A stretch of 64,000 nt of DNA from Pseudomonas sp. UBA4194 (lineage in GTDB: Bacteria; Pseudomonadota; Gammaproteobacteria; Pseudomonadales; Pseudomonadaceae), in contig NZ_DFUE01000086.1 of assembly GCF_002379585.1 (NCBI RefSeq), positions 13,682 through 77,681 of the forward strand. The letters are read 5' to 3'. Within the stretch, counting starts at the first letter, position 1; every line of letters begins with the position of its first letter. The position numbers and the translations under genes are program-made. Shown in pieces: positions 54,118-64,000 of this stretch. Under the pieces are notes generated by a model. It saw nothing but the letters and a program-made list of their open reading frames with translations. It ran no database searches and was not told the DNA's origin.

Positions 54118-54975
54118 CTACAAAACCACCGTCCGATTGGCATTGAGAAAAACGCGACGCTCGATGTGGTAACCGATCGCGCGCGCCAGGGTCAGGCACT
54201 CGATGTCGCGGCCCTTGGCGATCAGGTCTTCGGGGTAGTGGCTGTGGTCCACCACTTCCACCCCCTGGGCGATGATCGGGCCTTCGTCCAGATCGTTGTT
54301 GATGTAGTGCGCCGTGGCGCCGACCAGCTTGACGCCTTTGTTGTAGGCCTGATGGTAGGGCTTGGCACCTTTGAAACCGGGCAACAGTGAATGGTGGATA
54401 TTGATCGCCCAGCCATCCAGCCGGCGACACAGCTCTGGGGACAGCACCTGCATGTAGCGGGCAAGAATCACCAGTTCGGCGCCCTTGTCCTCGATCACCT
54501 GCAACACCTTGCGCTCTTGCGCGGGCTTGTCGTTCGGGTCGAGGGGGAAATGGTAGTAGGGAATGTCGTGCCAGCGCGCCAAGGGTTCGAGATCCGGATG
54601 ATTGGACACCACCGCGACCACGTCCATTGGCAACTGGCCGATGCGCTGGCGGTAGAGCAGGTCGTTCAGACAGTGATCGGCCTTGGACACCATGATCACC
54701 ACCTTGGGCCGGTATTGCGGCGCGGTGAGTTCGAAGATCATGCCGAATGCAGCGCCACGCTCGGCCAGGCCGGCGCGAAAGCCGGCTTCGTCGAAACCGT
54801 CAGGCTGGCGGAATTCCACGCGGATGAAGAAGCGCGAGGACAAGCGATCGTCGAAGGAGTGATGCTCGGTGACGTAGCAGCCCTGTTCGAACAGGTAGCG
54901 CGTGACCGCGTCCACCGTGCCCAAGACGCTGGGGCAGTCGGCGGTGAGAATCCAGGTATCGGGGGCGCGGCTCAT
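54118..54975 (-). CDS. purU: Formyltetrahydrofolate deformylase
   Basis: A 285-aa enzyme releasing formate from 10-formyl-THF, balancing the folate pool. The N-terminal ACT domain (TADCPSVLGTVDAVTRYLFEQG) is followed by a formyltransferase-type catalytic domain with NIHHSLLPGFKGAKPYHQ (catalytic His) and VGATAHYINNDLDEGPII (catalytic Asp). It comes after soxG, fitting its role in handling one-carbon units from sarcosine and glycine. Confidence 0.96.
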   Translation of the reverse strand: MSRAPDTWILTADCPSVLGTVDAVTRYLFEQGCYVTEHHSFDDRLSSRFFIRVEFRQPDGFDEAGFRAGLAERGAAFGMIFELTAPQYRPKVVIMVSKADHCLNDLLYRQRIGQLPMDVVAVVSNHPDLEPLARWHDIPYYHFPLDPNDKPAQERKVLQVIEDKGAELVILARYMQVLSPELCRRLDGWAINIHHSLLPGFKGAKPYHQAYNKGVKLVGATAHYINNDLDEGPIIAQGVEVVDHSHYPEDLIAKGRDIECLTLARAIGYHIERRVFLNANRTVVL

Positions 54976-55017
54976 GGTGGGTCCTTTTGGTTCGAGATCA
55001 GGGTCAGGATCGAGAGC

Positions 55018-55184
55018 TTCGCGGCTGTACGCCGCTCCTACGGGTGGGGTGTGCGGTGTTTGTGTGGGCCTCTTCGCGGCTGCACGCCGCTCCTACAGGG
55101 GGGTGTGTGAGGCAGCATTTCGCGGGTGTACGCGGCTCCTACGGGTGATGCGTGATCGGTGTAGGAGCGGCGTGCAGCCGCGAA
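55018..55184. repeat. Cluster of four REP elements (family B)
   Basis: Copies at 55018-55042, 55073-55097, 55119-55143 (diverged) in one orientation and 55160-55184 inverted. They fill most of the 222-nt gap between soxG and purU, which implies a transcript end after soxG or differential message stability. Confidence 0.9.
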
Positions 55185-55197
55185 GGGGCCCGCGCAT

Positions 55198-55830
55198 TCA
55201 ACCCTGAATATTCAGCCCGTACTCCGCCGAAGCATCCTGCAGCCACAGCCACCAGTAATCTGCGAAGCTGCGACGAATCAGCAGCTCCCAGGTTTCTTCG
55301 CCCGTACGGCGAATCACCAGCTGCGACTTGGCGAATGTGGTACCCACCGCCTTGCCCACCGGGAAATTGCTGGGGTGCACGTCGTAGCTGGTGGACTTCA
55401 TCAGCACGTCACGTACGTTGGGGCCGCTGAGCTCGATCAGCGACTGCCCGCCGCTCACATTGACGACGGCCACATGCAGCCCGGCCAGCGCTTCGCGCAG
55501 ACGCTGCTCGGCAGCAAACTCCTCGCCTGTGGGCACGATCAGCAACCATTCGTCCGGCCCCAACCACTGCAGCGAGGTATCACCACTGCCGACAACGCTC
55601 AGGGCCCCCGGCAGCTCGAGCCCAGTGGCCTTGTGCACGGCGCCGGCGAAGGCGGCGTCATGGCCATCGCCACGGATGGTCAGATGGCCGAGCAGTTTTT
55701 TCTCGCGCAGGTTCACACCCGCGGTGGTGCGCCCCTTGCCCACCAGGGTGGCGAGCTCGGCGTGATGAAGCGGGTCTTCAGCCTTGGCGCCCGACGTCGG
55801 GCGTTGCTGGTATACGTTGACTGTGGTCAT
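55198..55830 (-). CDS. soxG: Sarcosine oxidase gamma subunit
   Basis: A 210-aa SoxG subunit of the heterotetrameric sarcosine oxidase. It shows LQWLGPDEWLLIVP, NVSGGQSLIELSGPNVRDVL and the C-terminal ELLIRRSFADYWWLWLQDA typical of the family, which resembles GcvT-fold proteins. It lies 56 nt after soxA and is the last gene of glyA-soxBDAG. Confidence 0.95.
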   Translation of the reverse strand: MTTVNVYQQRPTSGAKAEDPLHHAELATLVGKGRTTAGVNLREKKLLGHLTIRGDGHDAAFAGAVHKATGLELPGALSVVGSGDTSLQWLGPDEWLLIVPTGEEFAAEQRLREALAGLHVAVVNVSGGQSLIELSGPNVRDVLMKSTSYDVHPSNFPVGKAVGTTFAKSQLVIRRTGEETWELLIRRSFADYWWLWLQDASAEYGLNIQG

Positions 55831-55886
55831 TTCGCTGCACCTGTCAGTGAATTCTATTGAAGCTGTCCGGGCTACGCGTGTCTGCG

Positions 55887-58800
55887 CTAGATGTTCTGCC
55901 GCTCGCCCTTCGGATCGAAGAACACCGAAGAGACGATCTCGGCCTCGATCACGCTGCCGTCGGCCTGGGGCGAGAACACCCGTTCACCCATGCGCTTGAG
56001 GCCGCCCTTGACCACGCCCATGGCGAACGAGTAACCCAGCGAGTTGCTGGCGTAACTGGAGGTGACATGGCCGACCATGGTCATGGGGATCGCCTGCTTC
56101 GGATCGAACACCAGCTGCGCGCCTTCGGGCAGCCACTTGTTCGGATCGATCGGCTTGAGCCCTACCAACTGCTTGCGGTCTTCGCGCACGCAATCTTCAC
56201 GATTCATGCCGCGCCAGCCGATCCAAGAGAACGGTTTGGTGCGTCCCACGCACCAGCCCATGTTGAGGTCGTCCGGGGTCATCGAACCGTCGGTGTCCTG
56301 ACCGACGATGATGAAACCCTTCTCGGCGCGCAGCACGTGCATGGTTTCGGTGCCGTACGGGGTGAGGTTGTACGACTTGCCCGCCTCGATGATCTTCTCC
56401 AGCACACCCATGGCGTAGTCGGCCTGGATGTTGACTTCGTACGACAGCTCACCGGTGAACGAGATACGGAACACCCGCGCCGGGACACCGCCCACCAGAC
56501 CCTCTTTCCAGGTCATGAAGCCGAACGCGTCCTTGTCCAGATCGATATCGGTCACTTCACTCAACAACTTGCGGCTGTTGGGGCCCGACAGGGTCAGGGT
56601 GGCCCAGTGATCGGTCACCGAGGTGAAGTAGACCTTCAGCTCTGGCCACTCGGTCTGTTGATAGATTTCCAGCCATTGCAGCACCCGTGCGGCACCGCCG
56701 GTGGTGGTGGTCATGAGGAAGTGGTTGTCGGCCAGACAGGCCGTCACGCCGTCGTCGAAGACCATGCCATCTTCCTTGCACATCAGGCCGTAGCGGGCCT
56801 TGCCCACATCCAGTTTGGTCCAGGCGTTGGTGTAGATACGGTTGAGGAACTCACGCGCGTCCGGCCCCTGGATGTCGATCTTGCCCAGGGTGGAGGCGTC
56901 CAGCAGGCCGACGCTGTCGCGCACGGCCTTGCATTCGCGGGCAACCGCGGCGTGGATATCTTCACCGCGTTTGGGGAAGTACCAGGGACGTTTCCACTGG
57001 CCGACGTCTTCGAACTCGGCGCCGTTCTTCACGTGCCAGGCGTGCAGGGCGGTGAAGCGCACCGGCTCGAACAGATGGCCGCAATGACGCCCGGCCACCG
57101 CGCCGAAGGTGATCGGCGTGTAGTTGGGGCGGAACATGGTGGTGCCCATCTCGGGAATGGACACGTTCAGTGAACGGGCGGCGATAGCCAGGCCGTTGAC
57201 GTTGCCCAGCTTGCCTTGATCGGTGCCGAAGCCCAGCGCGGTGTAGCGCTTGACGTGCTCGACCGACTCGAAGCCTTCGCGGGTGGCCAGTTCGATAGCG
57301 GCGGCGGTGACGTCGTTCTGCAGGTCGACGAATTGCTTCGGCGCCCGTGCGGTGTTCTTGTCGTGCGGCACCTGGAACAAGGCCAGGGTCGGCTCTTCGG
57401 CGCGGTTCAAGACCTTGGGCAAGGTCCCTTCGACGATGCCAAAGCCGGCTTCGGACGCCGCGCGGGCACCGCCCTCGAAACCATCGGCCAGGGCATCGGC
57501 CAGCGCGTAGACGCCGTTCACGCCGCCCACGCACACGCGTTTCTGCGGTGCTTCGCCAGGCACGAACGCCAGGATATCTTCGCGCCAGACCGGCTTGCCG
57601 CCCAGGTGCGAGGCCAGGTGAACCACCGGGCTGTAGCCGCCCGAGCTGCCCACCAGGTCGCAGTCCAGCCACTCGCCGGGGCTGGCCAGCTTGTGTGCCT
57701 TGACGTCGATGGCGGCGACACGGGCCGCACTGACGTGCTTGCTGCCGCGGGTTTCGATCACGGCACTGGAGGTCAGGATGCGAATGCCCTTGGCACGCGC
57801 TTCCTCGACCAGCGCACCGCGCGGGTTATGACGGGCGTCGGCCACGGCGACGACCTGCAACCCGGCATCCAGCCAGTCCAGGGCAACGCGATAGGCGAAG
57901 TCGTTGTTGGTCGACAGCACCAGCTTCTTGCCCGGCGCTACACCATAACGGCGCACGTAGGTAGAGATGGCACCGGCCAGCATGTTGCCCGGCACATCGT
58001 TGTTGCCGTACACCAGTGGCCGCTCATGGGTACCGGTGGCCAGCACCACGCGTTTGGCGCGTACCCGGTGCATGCGCTGACGGGCCTGGCCAATCGGCGC
58101 GCGGTCGCCCAGGTGGTCGGTGAGTCGCTGGTGAATGGTCAGGAAGTTATGGTCGTGGTAGCCGTTCACCGTGGAGCGTGGCAGCAGCGTCACGTCCGGC
58201 AAGCTTTGCAATTCGGCGATCACCGCCGCGACCCACTCACCGGCCGGTTTGCCGTCCAGGCTTTCGCGGGTGTCCAGCAGGCACCCGCCAAACTCTTCCT
58301 GCTCGTCGGCCAGGATCACCCGGGCACCGCTGCGCGCAGCCGCCAGGGCCGCGGCGAGACCCGCAGGGCCGGAGCCCACCACCAGCACGTCGCAGGTCTG
58401 GCTCATGTAGTCGTAGGTGTCCGGATCGACTTCGGTCGGCGAACGGCCCAGGCCGGCAGCCTTGCGGATGTACTTCTCGTAGGTCATCCAGAATGACTGC
58501 GGATACATGAACGTCTTGTAGTAGAAACCCGGCGGCATCAGCTTGCCGCCGACCTTGCCGAGAATGCCCATCATGTCGGTATTGACGTTGGGCCAACCGT
58601 TGGTGCTGGTGGCGACCAGGCCTTGGTACAGCGCCTGCTGGGTCGCCCGCACGTTGGGGATCTGGGTGGCTTCGGTGGCGCCGATCTGCAGTACCGCGTT
58701 CGGCTCTTCGGCACCGGCGGCAACGATGCCGCGGGGACGCGAATACTTGAAGCTGCGGCCGACGATGTCCACGCCGTTGGCCAGCAACGCCGAGGCCAGG

Positions 58801-58904
58801 GTGTCGCCTTCATAGCCGCTGTAGCTGTGGCCGTTGAAGGTAAAGGTCAGTTTTTTGCTGCGGTCCAGACGCCCGCCGTTGGACAGCCGATTGACCTGGC
58901 TCAT
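55887..58904 (-). CDS. soxA: Sarcosine oxidase alpha subunit
   Basis: A 1005-aa subunit holding NAD and folate sites. An N-terminal ferredoxin-like segment (FNGHSYSGYEGDTLASALLAN) is followed by a Rossmann domain (VVGSGPAGLAAALAAARSGA at about 175-195) and a C-terminal GCV_T aminomethyltransferase domain (from about 600) that moves the methylene group to tetrahydrofolate. The length is normal. It overlaps soxD by 4 nt (ATGA). Confidence 0.97.
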   Translation of the reverse strand: MSQVNRLSNGGRLDRSKKLTFTFNGHSYSGYEGDTLASALLANGVDIVGRSFKYSRPRGIVAAGAEEPNAVLQIGATEATQIPNVRATQQALYQGLVATSTNGWPNVNTDMMGILGKVGGKLMPPGFYYKTFMYPQSFWMTYEKYIRKAAGLGRSPTEVDPDTYDYMSQTCDVLVVGSGPAGLAAALAAARSGARVILADEQEEFGGCLLDTRESLDGKPAGEWVAAVIAELQSLPDVTLLPRSTVNGYHDHNFLTIHQRLTDHLGDRAPIGQARQRMHRVRAKRVVLATGTHERPLVYGNNDVPGNMLAGAISTYVRRYGVAPGKKLVLSTNNDFAYRVALDWLDAGLQVVAVADARHNPRGALVEEARAKGIRILTSSAVIETRGSKHVSAARVAAIDVKAHKLASPGEWLDCDLVGSSGGYSPVVHLASHLGGKPVWREDILAFVPGEAPQKRVCVGGVNGVYALADALADGFEGGARAASEAGFGIVEGTLPKVLNRAEEPTLALFQVPHDKNTARAPKQFVDLQNDVTAAAIELATREGFESVEHVKRYTALGFGTDQGKLGNVNGLAIAARSLNVSIPEMGTTMFRPNYTPITFGAVAGRHCGHLFEPVRFTALHAWHVKNGAEFEDVGQWKRPWYFPKRGEDIHAAVARECKAVRDSVGLLDASTLGKIDIQGPDAREFLNRIYTNAWTKLDVGKARYGLMCKEDGMVFDDGVTACLADNHFLMTTTTGGAARVLQWLEIYQQTEWPELKVYFTSVTDHWATLTLSGPNSRKLLSEVTDIDLDKDAFGFMTWKEGLVGGVPARVFRISFTGELSYEVNIQADYAMGVLEKIIEAGKSYNLTPYGTETMHVLRAEKGFIIVGQDTDGSMTPDDLNMGWCVGRTKPFSWIGWRGMNREDCVREDRKQLVGLKPIDPNKWLPEGAQLVFDPKQAIPMTMVGHVTSSYASNSLGYSFAMGVVKGGLKRMGERVFSPQADGSVIEAEIVSSVFFDPKGERQNI

Positions 58905-59230
58905 ACCTTGTCTCCCAAGGCGCTGGTTTGAGCGCCCTTCTCAATGCTCTTTTCGACGAATTGGGGCTGGGTGCCGATCCGATAGGTTTCCAGAATTTCG
59001 TAGGTCACGGTGTTGCGGGTGGCGTTGAAATACTGGCGGCAGCCGGCGGCGTGAATCCACAGCTCATGCTGCAGGCCGCGCGGGTTGTTGCGAAAGAACA
59101 TGTAGTCGCCCCACTGCTCGTCGGAGCAGGCGCCTGGGTCCAGCGGGCGGGCGATGTGCGCCTGGCCCGAGCAGTGGAATTCTTCTTCGCTGCGAAGCTC
59201 GCCACAGTGCGGACAGAAGATGTTCAGCAT
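58901..59230 (-). CDS. soxD: Sarcosine oxidase delta subunit
   Basis: A 109-aa subunit that binds zinc through the N-terminal MLNIFCPHCGELRSEEEFHC cluster (Cys6, Cys9 and following His/Cys). The middle shows WGDYMFFRNNPRGLQHELW and the tail DKV. It lies 14 nt after soxB and overlaps soxA. Confidence 0.95.
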   Translation of the reverse strand: MLNIFCPHCGELRSEEEFHCSGQAHIARPLDPGACSDEQWGDYMFFRNNPRGLQHELWIHAAGCRQYFNATRNTVTYEILETYRIGTQPQFVEKSIEKGAQTSALGDKV

Positions 59231-59244
59231 GGTCGTTTCTCCTG

Positions 59245-60495
59245 TTAGTGGGCGACGGCGGCAGCGCCGTGTTCGTCGATCAGGGCGCCGTTGTGGAAAC
59301 GGTCGATGGAAAACGGTTTGGCCAACGGGTGCATTTCACCCTTGGCCAGGCTGGCGGCGAATACGTGGCCCGAGCCCGGGGTGGCCTTGAAGCCACCGGT
59401 ACCCCAGCCGCAGTTGAAGAACATGTTGGGCACCGGCGTCTTGGAAATGATCGGGCAGGCGTCCGGTGTGGTGTCGACGATGCCACCCCACTGGCGGTTC
59501 ATGCGCACCCGCGAAAGCACCGGGAACATTTCGACGATGGCTTGCAGGGTGTGCTCGATGATCGGGTAGGAACCGCGCTGGCCGTAGCCCACCCAGCTGT
59601 CGATGCCGGCGCCGATCACCAGGTCACCCTTGTCGGACTGGCTGATGTAGCCGTGCACGGCGTTGGACATGATCACGCTGTCGATGATGGGCTTGATGGG
59701 TTCGGAGACCAGCGCCTGCAACGGATGGGATTCGACCGGCAGGCGGAAACCGGCCAGCTTGGCCATGTGCCCGGAGTTACCGGCGGTGACCACGCCAACG
59801 CGCTTGGCGCCGATGAAGCCCTTGTTGGTTTCGACGCCGATGCACACGCCGTTTTCCTTGCGGAAGCCGATCACTTCGGTCTGCTGAATCAGGTCCACGC
59901 CCAGGGCGTCGGCGGCACGCGCATAGCCCCAGGCCACGGCATCGTGGCGGGCCACACCACCGCGACGTTGCACGGTGGCGCCGATGATCGGGTAACGGGT
60001 GTTCTTGGAGCAGTCCAGGTACGGAATCTCGTCGGCCACCTGCTTGCCGTTGAGCAGTTCACCATCCACGCCGTTGAGGCGGTTGGCGCTCACCCGGCGC
60101 TCGGAATCACGCATGTCCTGCAGGGTATGGCACAGGTTGTAGACGCCGCGCTGGGAAAACATCACGTTGTAGTTGATGTCCTGGGACAAGCCTTCCCACA
60201 GCTTCATGGCGTGTTCATAGAGGTGCGCCGATTCATCCCACAGGTAGTTGGAACGCACGATGGTGGTGTTGCGCGCGGTGTTGCCACCGCCCAGCCAGCC
60301 CTTTTCGACCACGGCGACGTTGGTGATGCCGTGGACCTTGGCCAGGTAGTAGGCCGTTGCCAGGCCATGACCGCCACCGCCGACGATGACCACGTCATAG
60401 ACTTTCTTAGGCGTTGGCGTGCGCCACATGCGCTGCCAGTTTTCGTGGTGGCTGAGGGAGTGCTTGAAGAGGCCGAAGCCCGAATAACGTTGCAT
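59245..60495 (-). CDS. soxB: Sarcosine oxidase beta subunit
   Basis: A 416-aa flavoprotein subunit with the FAD-binding fold VYDVVIVGGGGHGLATAYYL near residue 30 and covalent-flavin region further on. It oxidises sarcosine to glycine, giving methylene-THF or formaldehyde and hydrogen peroxide. The start MQRYSGFGLFKHSL matches the family; an ATG at 60537 would lie in glyA. It is 14 nt downstream of glyA. Confidence 0.97.
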   Translation of the reverse strand: MQRYSGFGLFKHSLSHHENWQRMWRTPTPKKVYDVVIVGGGGHGLATAYYLAKVHGITNVAVVEKGWLGGGNTARNTTIVRSNYLWDESAHLYEHAMKLWEGLSQDINYNVMFSQRGVYNLCHTLQDMRDSERRVSANRLNGVDGELLNGKQVADEIPYLDCSKNTRYPIIGATVQRRGGVARHDAVAWGYARAADALGVDLIQQTEVIGFRKENGVCIGVETNKGFIGAKRVGVVTAGNSGHMAKLAGFRLPVESHPLQALVSEPIKPIIDSVIMSNAVHGYISQSDKGDLVIGAGIDSWVGYGQRGSYPIIEHTLQAIVEMFPVLSRVRMNRQWGGIVDTTPDACPIISKTPVPNMFFNCGWGTGGFKATPGSGHVFAASLAKGEMHPLAKPFSIDRFHNGALIDEHGAAAVAH

Positions 60496-60509
60496 GGTTG
60501 TCTCCACTC

Positions 60510-61763
<1,254 letters not shown>

Positions 61764-61919
61764 CGCGGTCTCCCCAGCGGCGGCGTGGCGCCTGTCGTAT
61801 AGGCCAGGGGCCGCTTGGCTGACCCCCTTTGATGCGATGGTATGACCGGCGCGCTCAGACCAAATGCCTGCGCGCGCCTCGCAAAGGTTCGTTTACGACA
61901 TGGCGCGATCAGACCAGGC

Positions 61920-62630
61920 TCAGAACGCCCGCAGAAACAGCCGCAGGCCAAGCAGGACAAGGAAGTGCAACGGGTAGATGGCGTAGGCCCAGCGGCGCAT
62001 TGGGACAATCCTGGCCTGGGGATCGAGGCGCAGCAGGGCCAGCCCCAGCCATGGCGCTAGCAGACATGCGGCGATTCCGCCGATGGCCGCGGCATAGCCG
62101 TAGCGCGCGGCCTGGAACAGGCTTTCCCAGGCATTGCCGGCCAGGCACAGCACACCCAGGGGCAACGCCCAGTACAGGGGTCGGCCCCAGGCCAGGACGA
62201 AGCCCAGGGGCAAGAGCACCCCGGCGAAACCGAACATCAGGTGCTGCCCGAACACGGCGGCCAAGACCGCTGCTGCCACGCCCAGCAACGCCATCATGGG
62301 CTGCTGGCGTTGCTGCCAGGCCCTGGCCACGATCAGGCCCAGGGCCAGGGTCGGCAGTACGTTGAGGGTGTCGGCGGGATAGACGAACATCCGATAGGGA
62401 ATCTCGGAGAGCGCAGCGAAGGTCAGCAGCCAGCCCAGATAGCGTCCGGTCAGGGCGGCATCGGGGGTACGGGTGAGGTTGGCGGCGATGGCCAGACAGA
62501 AGAACGGGAAGGCCAGCCGGCCGGGGACGTAGAGCATGTCCAATTGCCAACCGACATAGCGCAGGTGATCGAGCAGCATGCACAGCATGGCCAGCCATTT
62601 GATCAGGTCCAGGGCGTGGTTGCGGGGCAT
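61920..62630 (-). CDS. TraX-like membrane protein
   Basis: A 236-aa integral membrane protein with about eight hydrophobic segments, starting MPRNHALDLIKWLAMLCMLLDH, the TraX-family signature. F-plasmid TraX acetylates pilin, but chromosomal relatives like this one have no known substrate. The ATG at 62630 gives the family start; the open frame upstream runs through REP and tandem repeats and is not coding. It lies upstream of glyA on the same strand across 156 nt. Confidence 0.88.
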   Translation of the reverse strand: MPRNHALDLIKWLAMLCMLLDHLRYVGWQLDMLYVPGRLAFPFFCLAIAANLTRTPDAALTGRYLGWLLTFAALSEIPYRMFVYPADTLNVLPTLALGLIVARAWQQRQQPMMALLGVAAAVLAAVFGQHLMFGFAGVLLPLGFVLAWGRPLYWALPLGVLCLAGNAWESLFQAARYGYAAAIGGIAACLLAPWLGLALLRLDPQARIVPMRRWAYAIYPLHFLVLLGLRLFLRAF

Positions 62631-62671
62631 TGGCTTGGGTCTCCATTGGCTGTGTTGTCTGTGCGGGCCCC

Positions 62672-62885
62672 ATCGCGGGTAGAACCCGCTCCCACAAGGG
62701 ATTGTCGTTACAGGCCAGATCCCCTGCATGCGTGCCGCGCGGCCCAGGCCAGATCCCCTGCATCCGTGCCGCGCGGCCCCGGCCAGATCCCATGCATGCG
62801 CGCCGCGCTGCCCAGGCCAGATCCCCTGCATCCGTGCCGCGCGGCCCAGGCGAGGTCTCCTGTAGGAGCGGCGTGCAGCCGCGAA
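62672..62885. repeat. REP elements enclosing four 34-bp tandem repeats
   Basis: A family A REP (62672-62696) and an inverted family B REP (62861-62885) flank four tandem 34-bp units at 62713-62746, 62747-62780, 62781-62814 and 62815-62848. Units begin GGCCAGATCCCCTGCAT and end CGCGCGGCCCA, with 1-5 differences. They fill most of the 329-nt gap between traX and ltaE; nothing else was recognised there apart from an AAGGA site before ltaE. Confidence 0.92.
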
Positions 62886-62959
62886 GGGGCCCGCACAGAC
62901 GACACACCTCTCCCAGTTGGTTTAAAGTGCCCAGCATCAACAATACCAAGGACCCGTCC

Positions 62960-64000
62960 ATGAACGACCAAACCCAGCAGTTCGCCAGCGACAACTATTC
63001 GGGCATCTGTCCCGAAGCCTGGGCGGCCATGGAACAAGCCAACCAGGGCCATCAGCGCGCCTATGGCGACGATCAATGGACCGCGCGGGCCGCCGACGAA
63101 TTCCGCCGTCTGTTCGAAACCGACTGTGAAGTGTTCTTCGCCTTCAACGGCACCGCTGCCAATTCCCTGGCCCTGTCGTCGCTGTGCCAGAGCTACCACA
63201 GCGTGATCTGCTCGGAAACCGCCCACGTCGAAACCGACGAATGCGGCGCGCCGGAGTTCTTCTCCAACGGCTCCAAGCTGCTCACCGCGCGCAGCGAGAA
63301 CGGCAAGCTGAGCCCCGAGGCGATTCGCGAGATCGCCCTCAAGCGCCAGGACATCCATTACCCCAAGCCACGGGTGGTAACCCTGACCCAGGCCACCGAA
63401 GTGGGCAGCGTGTACCGCCCCGATGAGCTCAAGGCCATCAGCGCCACCTGCAAGGAGCTGGGCCTGAATCTGCATATGGACGGCGCGCGATTTGCCAATG
63501 CCTGCGCCTTTCTGGGTTGCTCACCGGCCGAATTGACCTGGAAGGCCGGCGTGGACGTGCTGTGCTTCGGCGGTACCAAGAACGGCATGGCGGTGGGCGA
63601 GGCGATCCTGTTCTTCAACCGCACCCTGGCCGAAGATTTCGACTACCGCTGCAAGCAGGCCGGGCAACTGGCTTCGAAGATGCGTTTCCTGTCCGCGTCC
63701 TGGGTGGGTTTGCTGGAGAACGACGCCTGGCTCAAGCACGCCGGGCATGCCAACCATTGCGCGCAATTGCTCAGTGAACTGGTCAAGGATGTGCCGGGGG
63801 TGGAGCTGATGTTTCCGGTGGAGGCCAACGGGGTGTTTCTGCAGATGTCGGAACCTGCGCTGGAAGCGCTGCGGGGCAAGGGCTGGCGGTTCTATACGTT
63901 CATTGGCAGCGGTGGTGCGCGGTTCATGTGTTCGTGGGATACGGATGAGGCGCGGGTGCGGGAGTTGGCGGGGGATATACGGCGGGTGATGGTGGGGTGA
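62960..64000 (+). CDS. ltaE: Low-specificity L-threonine aldolase
   Basis: A 346-aa PLP enzyme cleaving L-threonine and L-allo-threonine to glycine and acetaldehyde. The PLP lysine is Lys207 in LCFGGTKNGMAVG, and the length equals that of the characterised Pseudomonas enzyme. AFNGTAANSLALSSL and NLHMDGARFANA are family blocks. AAGGA lies before the ATG at 62960. The TGA stop is the last three bases of the window, so the gene is complete. It produces glycine close to the sox/glyA glycine pathway. Confidence 0.97.
   Translation: MNDQTQQFASDNYSGICPEAWAAMEQANQGHQRAYGDDQWTARAADEFRRLFETDCEVFFAFNGTAANSLALSSLCQSYHSVICSETAHVETDECGAPEFFSNGSKLLTARSENGKLSPEAIREIALKRQDIHYPKPRVVTLTQATEVGSVYRPDELKAISATCKELGLNLHMDGARFANACAFLGCSPAELTWKAGVDVLCFGGTKNGMAVGEAILFFNRTLAEDFDYRCKQAGQLASKMRFLSASWVGLLENDAWLKHAGHANHCAQLLSELVKDVPGVELMFPVEANGVFLQMSEPALEALRGKGWRFYTFIGSGGARFMCSWDTDEARVRELAGDIRRVMVG

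Noticed and set aside
62713..62848. Possible CRISPR array (four 34-bp repeats)
   Set aside because: The units are directly tandem with no unique spacers, and no cas gene is present.

Overview
The window is a gene-dense, GC-rich chromosomal segment of a Pseudomonas, most likely from the P. putida group. This rests on gene content and order (parE / esterase / aspartyl protease / parC; thiC-cytX beside tolC; bioBFHCD; glcB; fecI-fecR-receptor; glyA-soxBDAG-purU-fdhA; ltaE), on protein lengths (725-aa malate synthase G, 346-aa threonine aldolase, 399-aa formaldehyde dehydrogenase), and on many REP-type palindromes in the intergenic gaps. No rRNA, tRNA, CRISPR array or prophage was seen. One intact insertion sequence is present.

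Layout. 1-6.9 kb (minus strand): nudF, a DUF1249 protein, cpdA, yqiA, parE, a phytase-like esterase, a membrane-anchored retropepsin-like protease and the first 228 codons of parC, mostly with overlapping or closely spaced genes. 7.1-13 kb: a DUF3298-type lipoprotein, the thiamine unit thiC-cytX behind a TPP riboswitch, and divergent tolC. 13.1-14.4 kb: a complete IS481-family element with a 5-bp target duplication, inserted in a palindromic repeat. 14.5-20.1 kb: two paralogous acyl-CoA dehydrogenases flanking a membrane diguanylate cyclase, with a cluster of PsrA-like sites upstream. 20.1-26.3 kb: modE and comF, divergent from the bioBFHCD operon; a BirA-type operator overlaps the bioB promoter. 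26.3-33.8 kb: a Phd/PIN toxin-antitoxin pair, then a LacI regulator divergent from a TonB receptor, a flavin monooxygenase, an aldo-keto reductase and an SsuA-like binding protein. This looks like a small accessory uptake and degradation locus.

33.9-46.4 kb: Tat-exported PhoX, SrkA kinase, RarD, a GcvR-type ACT protein, malate synthase G, a stand-alone receiver protein, a cNMP/CBS/DUF294 nucleotidyltransferase translationally coupled to a DnaQ-type exonuclease, and a Fur-boxed FecI-FecR pair. 46.5-52.6 kb: the cognate siderophore receptor with an N-terminal signalling domain, a PepSY membrane protein with a 59-aa partner, a second retropepsin-like protein, a PlsC acyltransferase and a DUF2780 protein. 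52.7-61.8 kb (minus strand): glyA-soxB-soxD-soxA-soxG followed by purU and fdhA. Together these oxidise sarcosine and process the one-carbon units (methylene-THF, formyl-THF, formaldehyde). 61.9-64 kb: a TraX-like membrane protein and a complete low-specificity threonine aldolase ending at the last base.

The most notable observations are the LacI/TonB/monooxygenase/AKR/SsuA cluster, the REP-flanked minisatellites seen twice, the IS481 insertion in the apex of a palindrome, the DnaA-box-bearing inverted repeat between rarD and gcvR, the BirA operator and bioB-bioF hairpin, and a likely chromosomal rearrangement joining two blocks that lie far apart in P. putida KT2440 (recalled from locus numbering, not checked).
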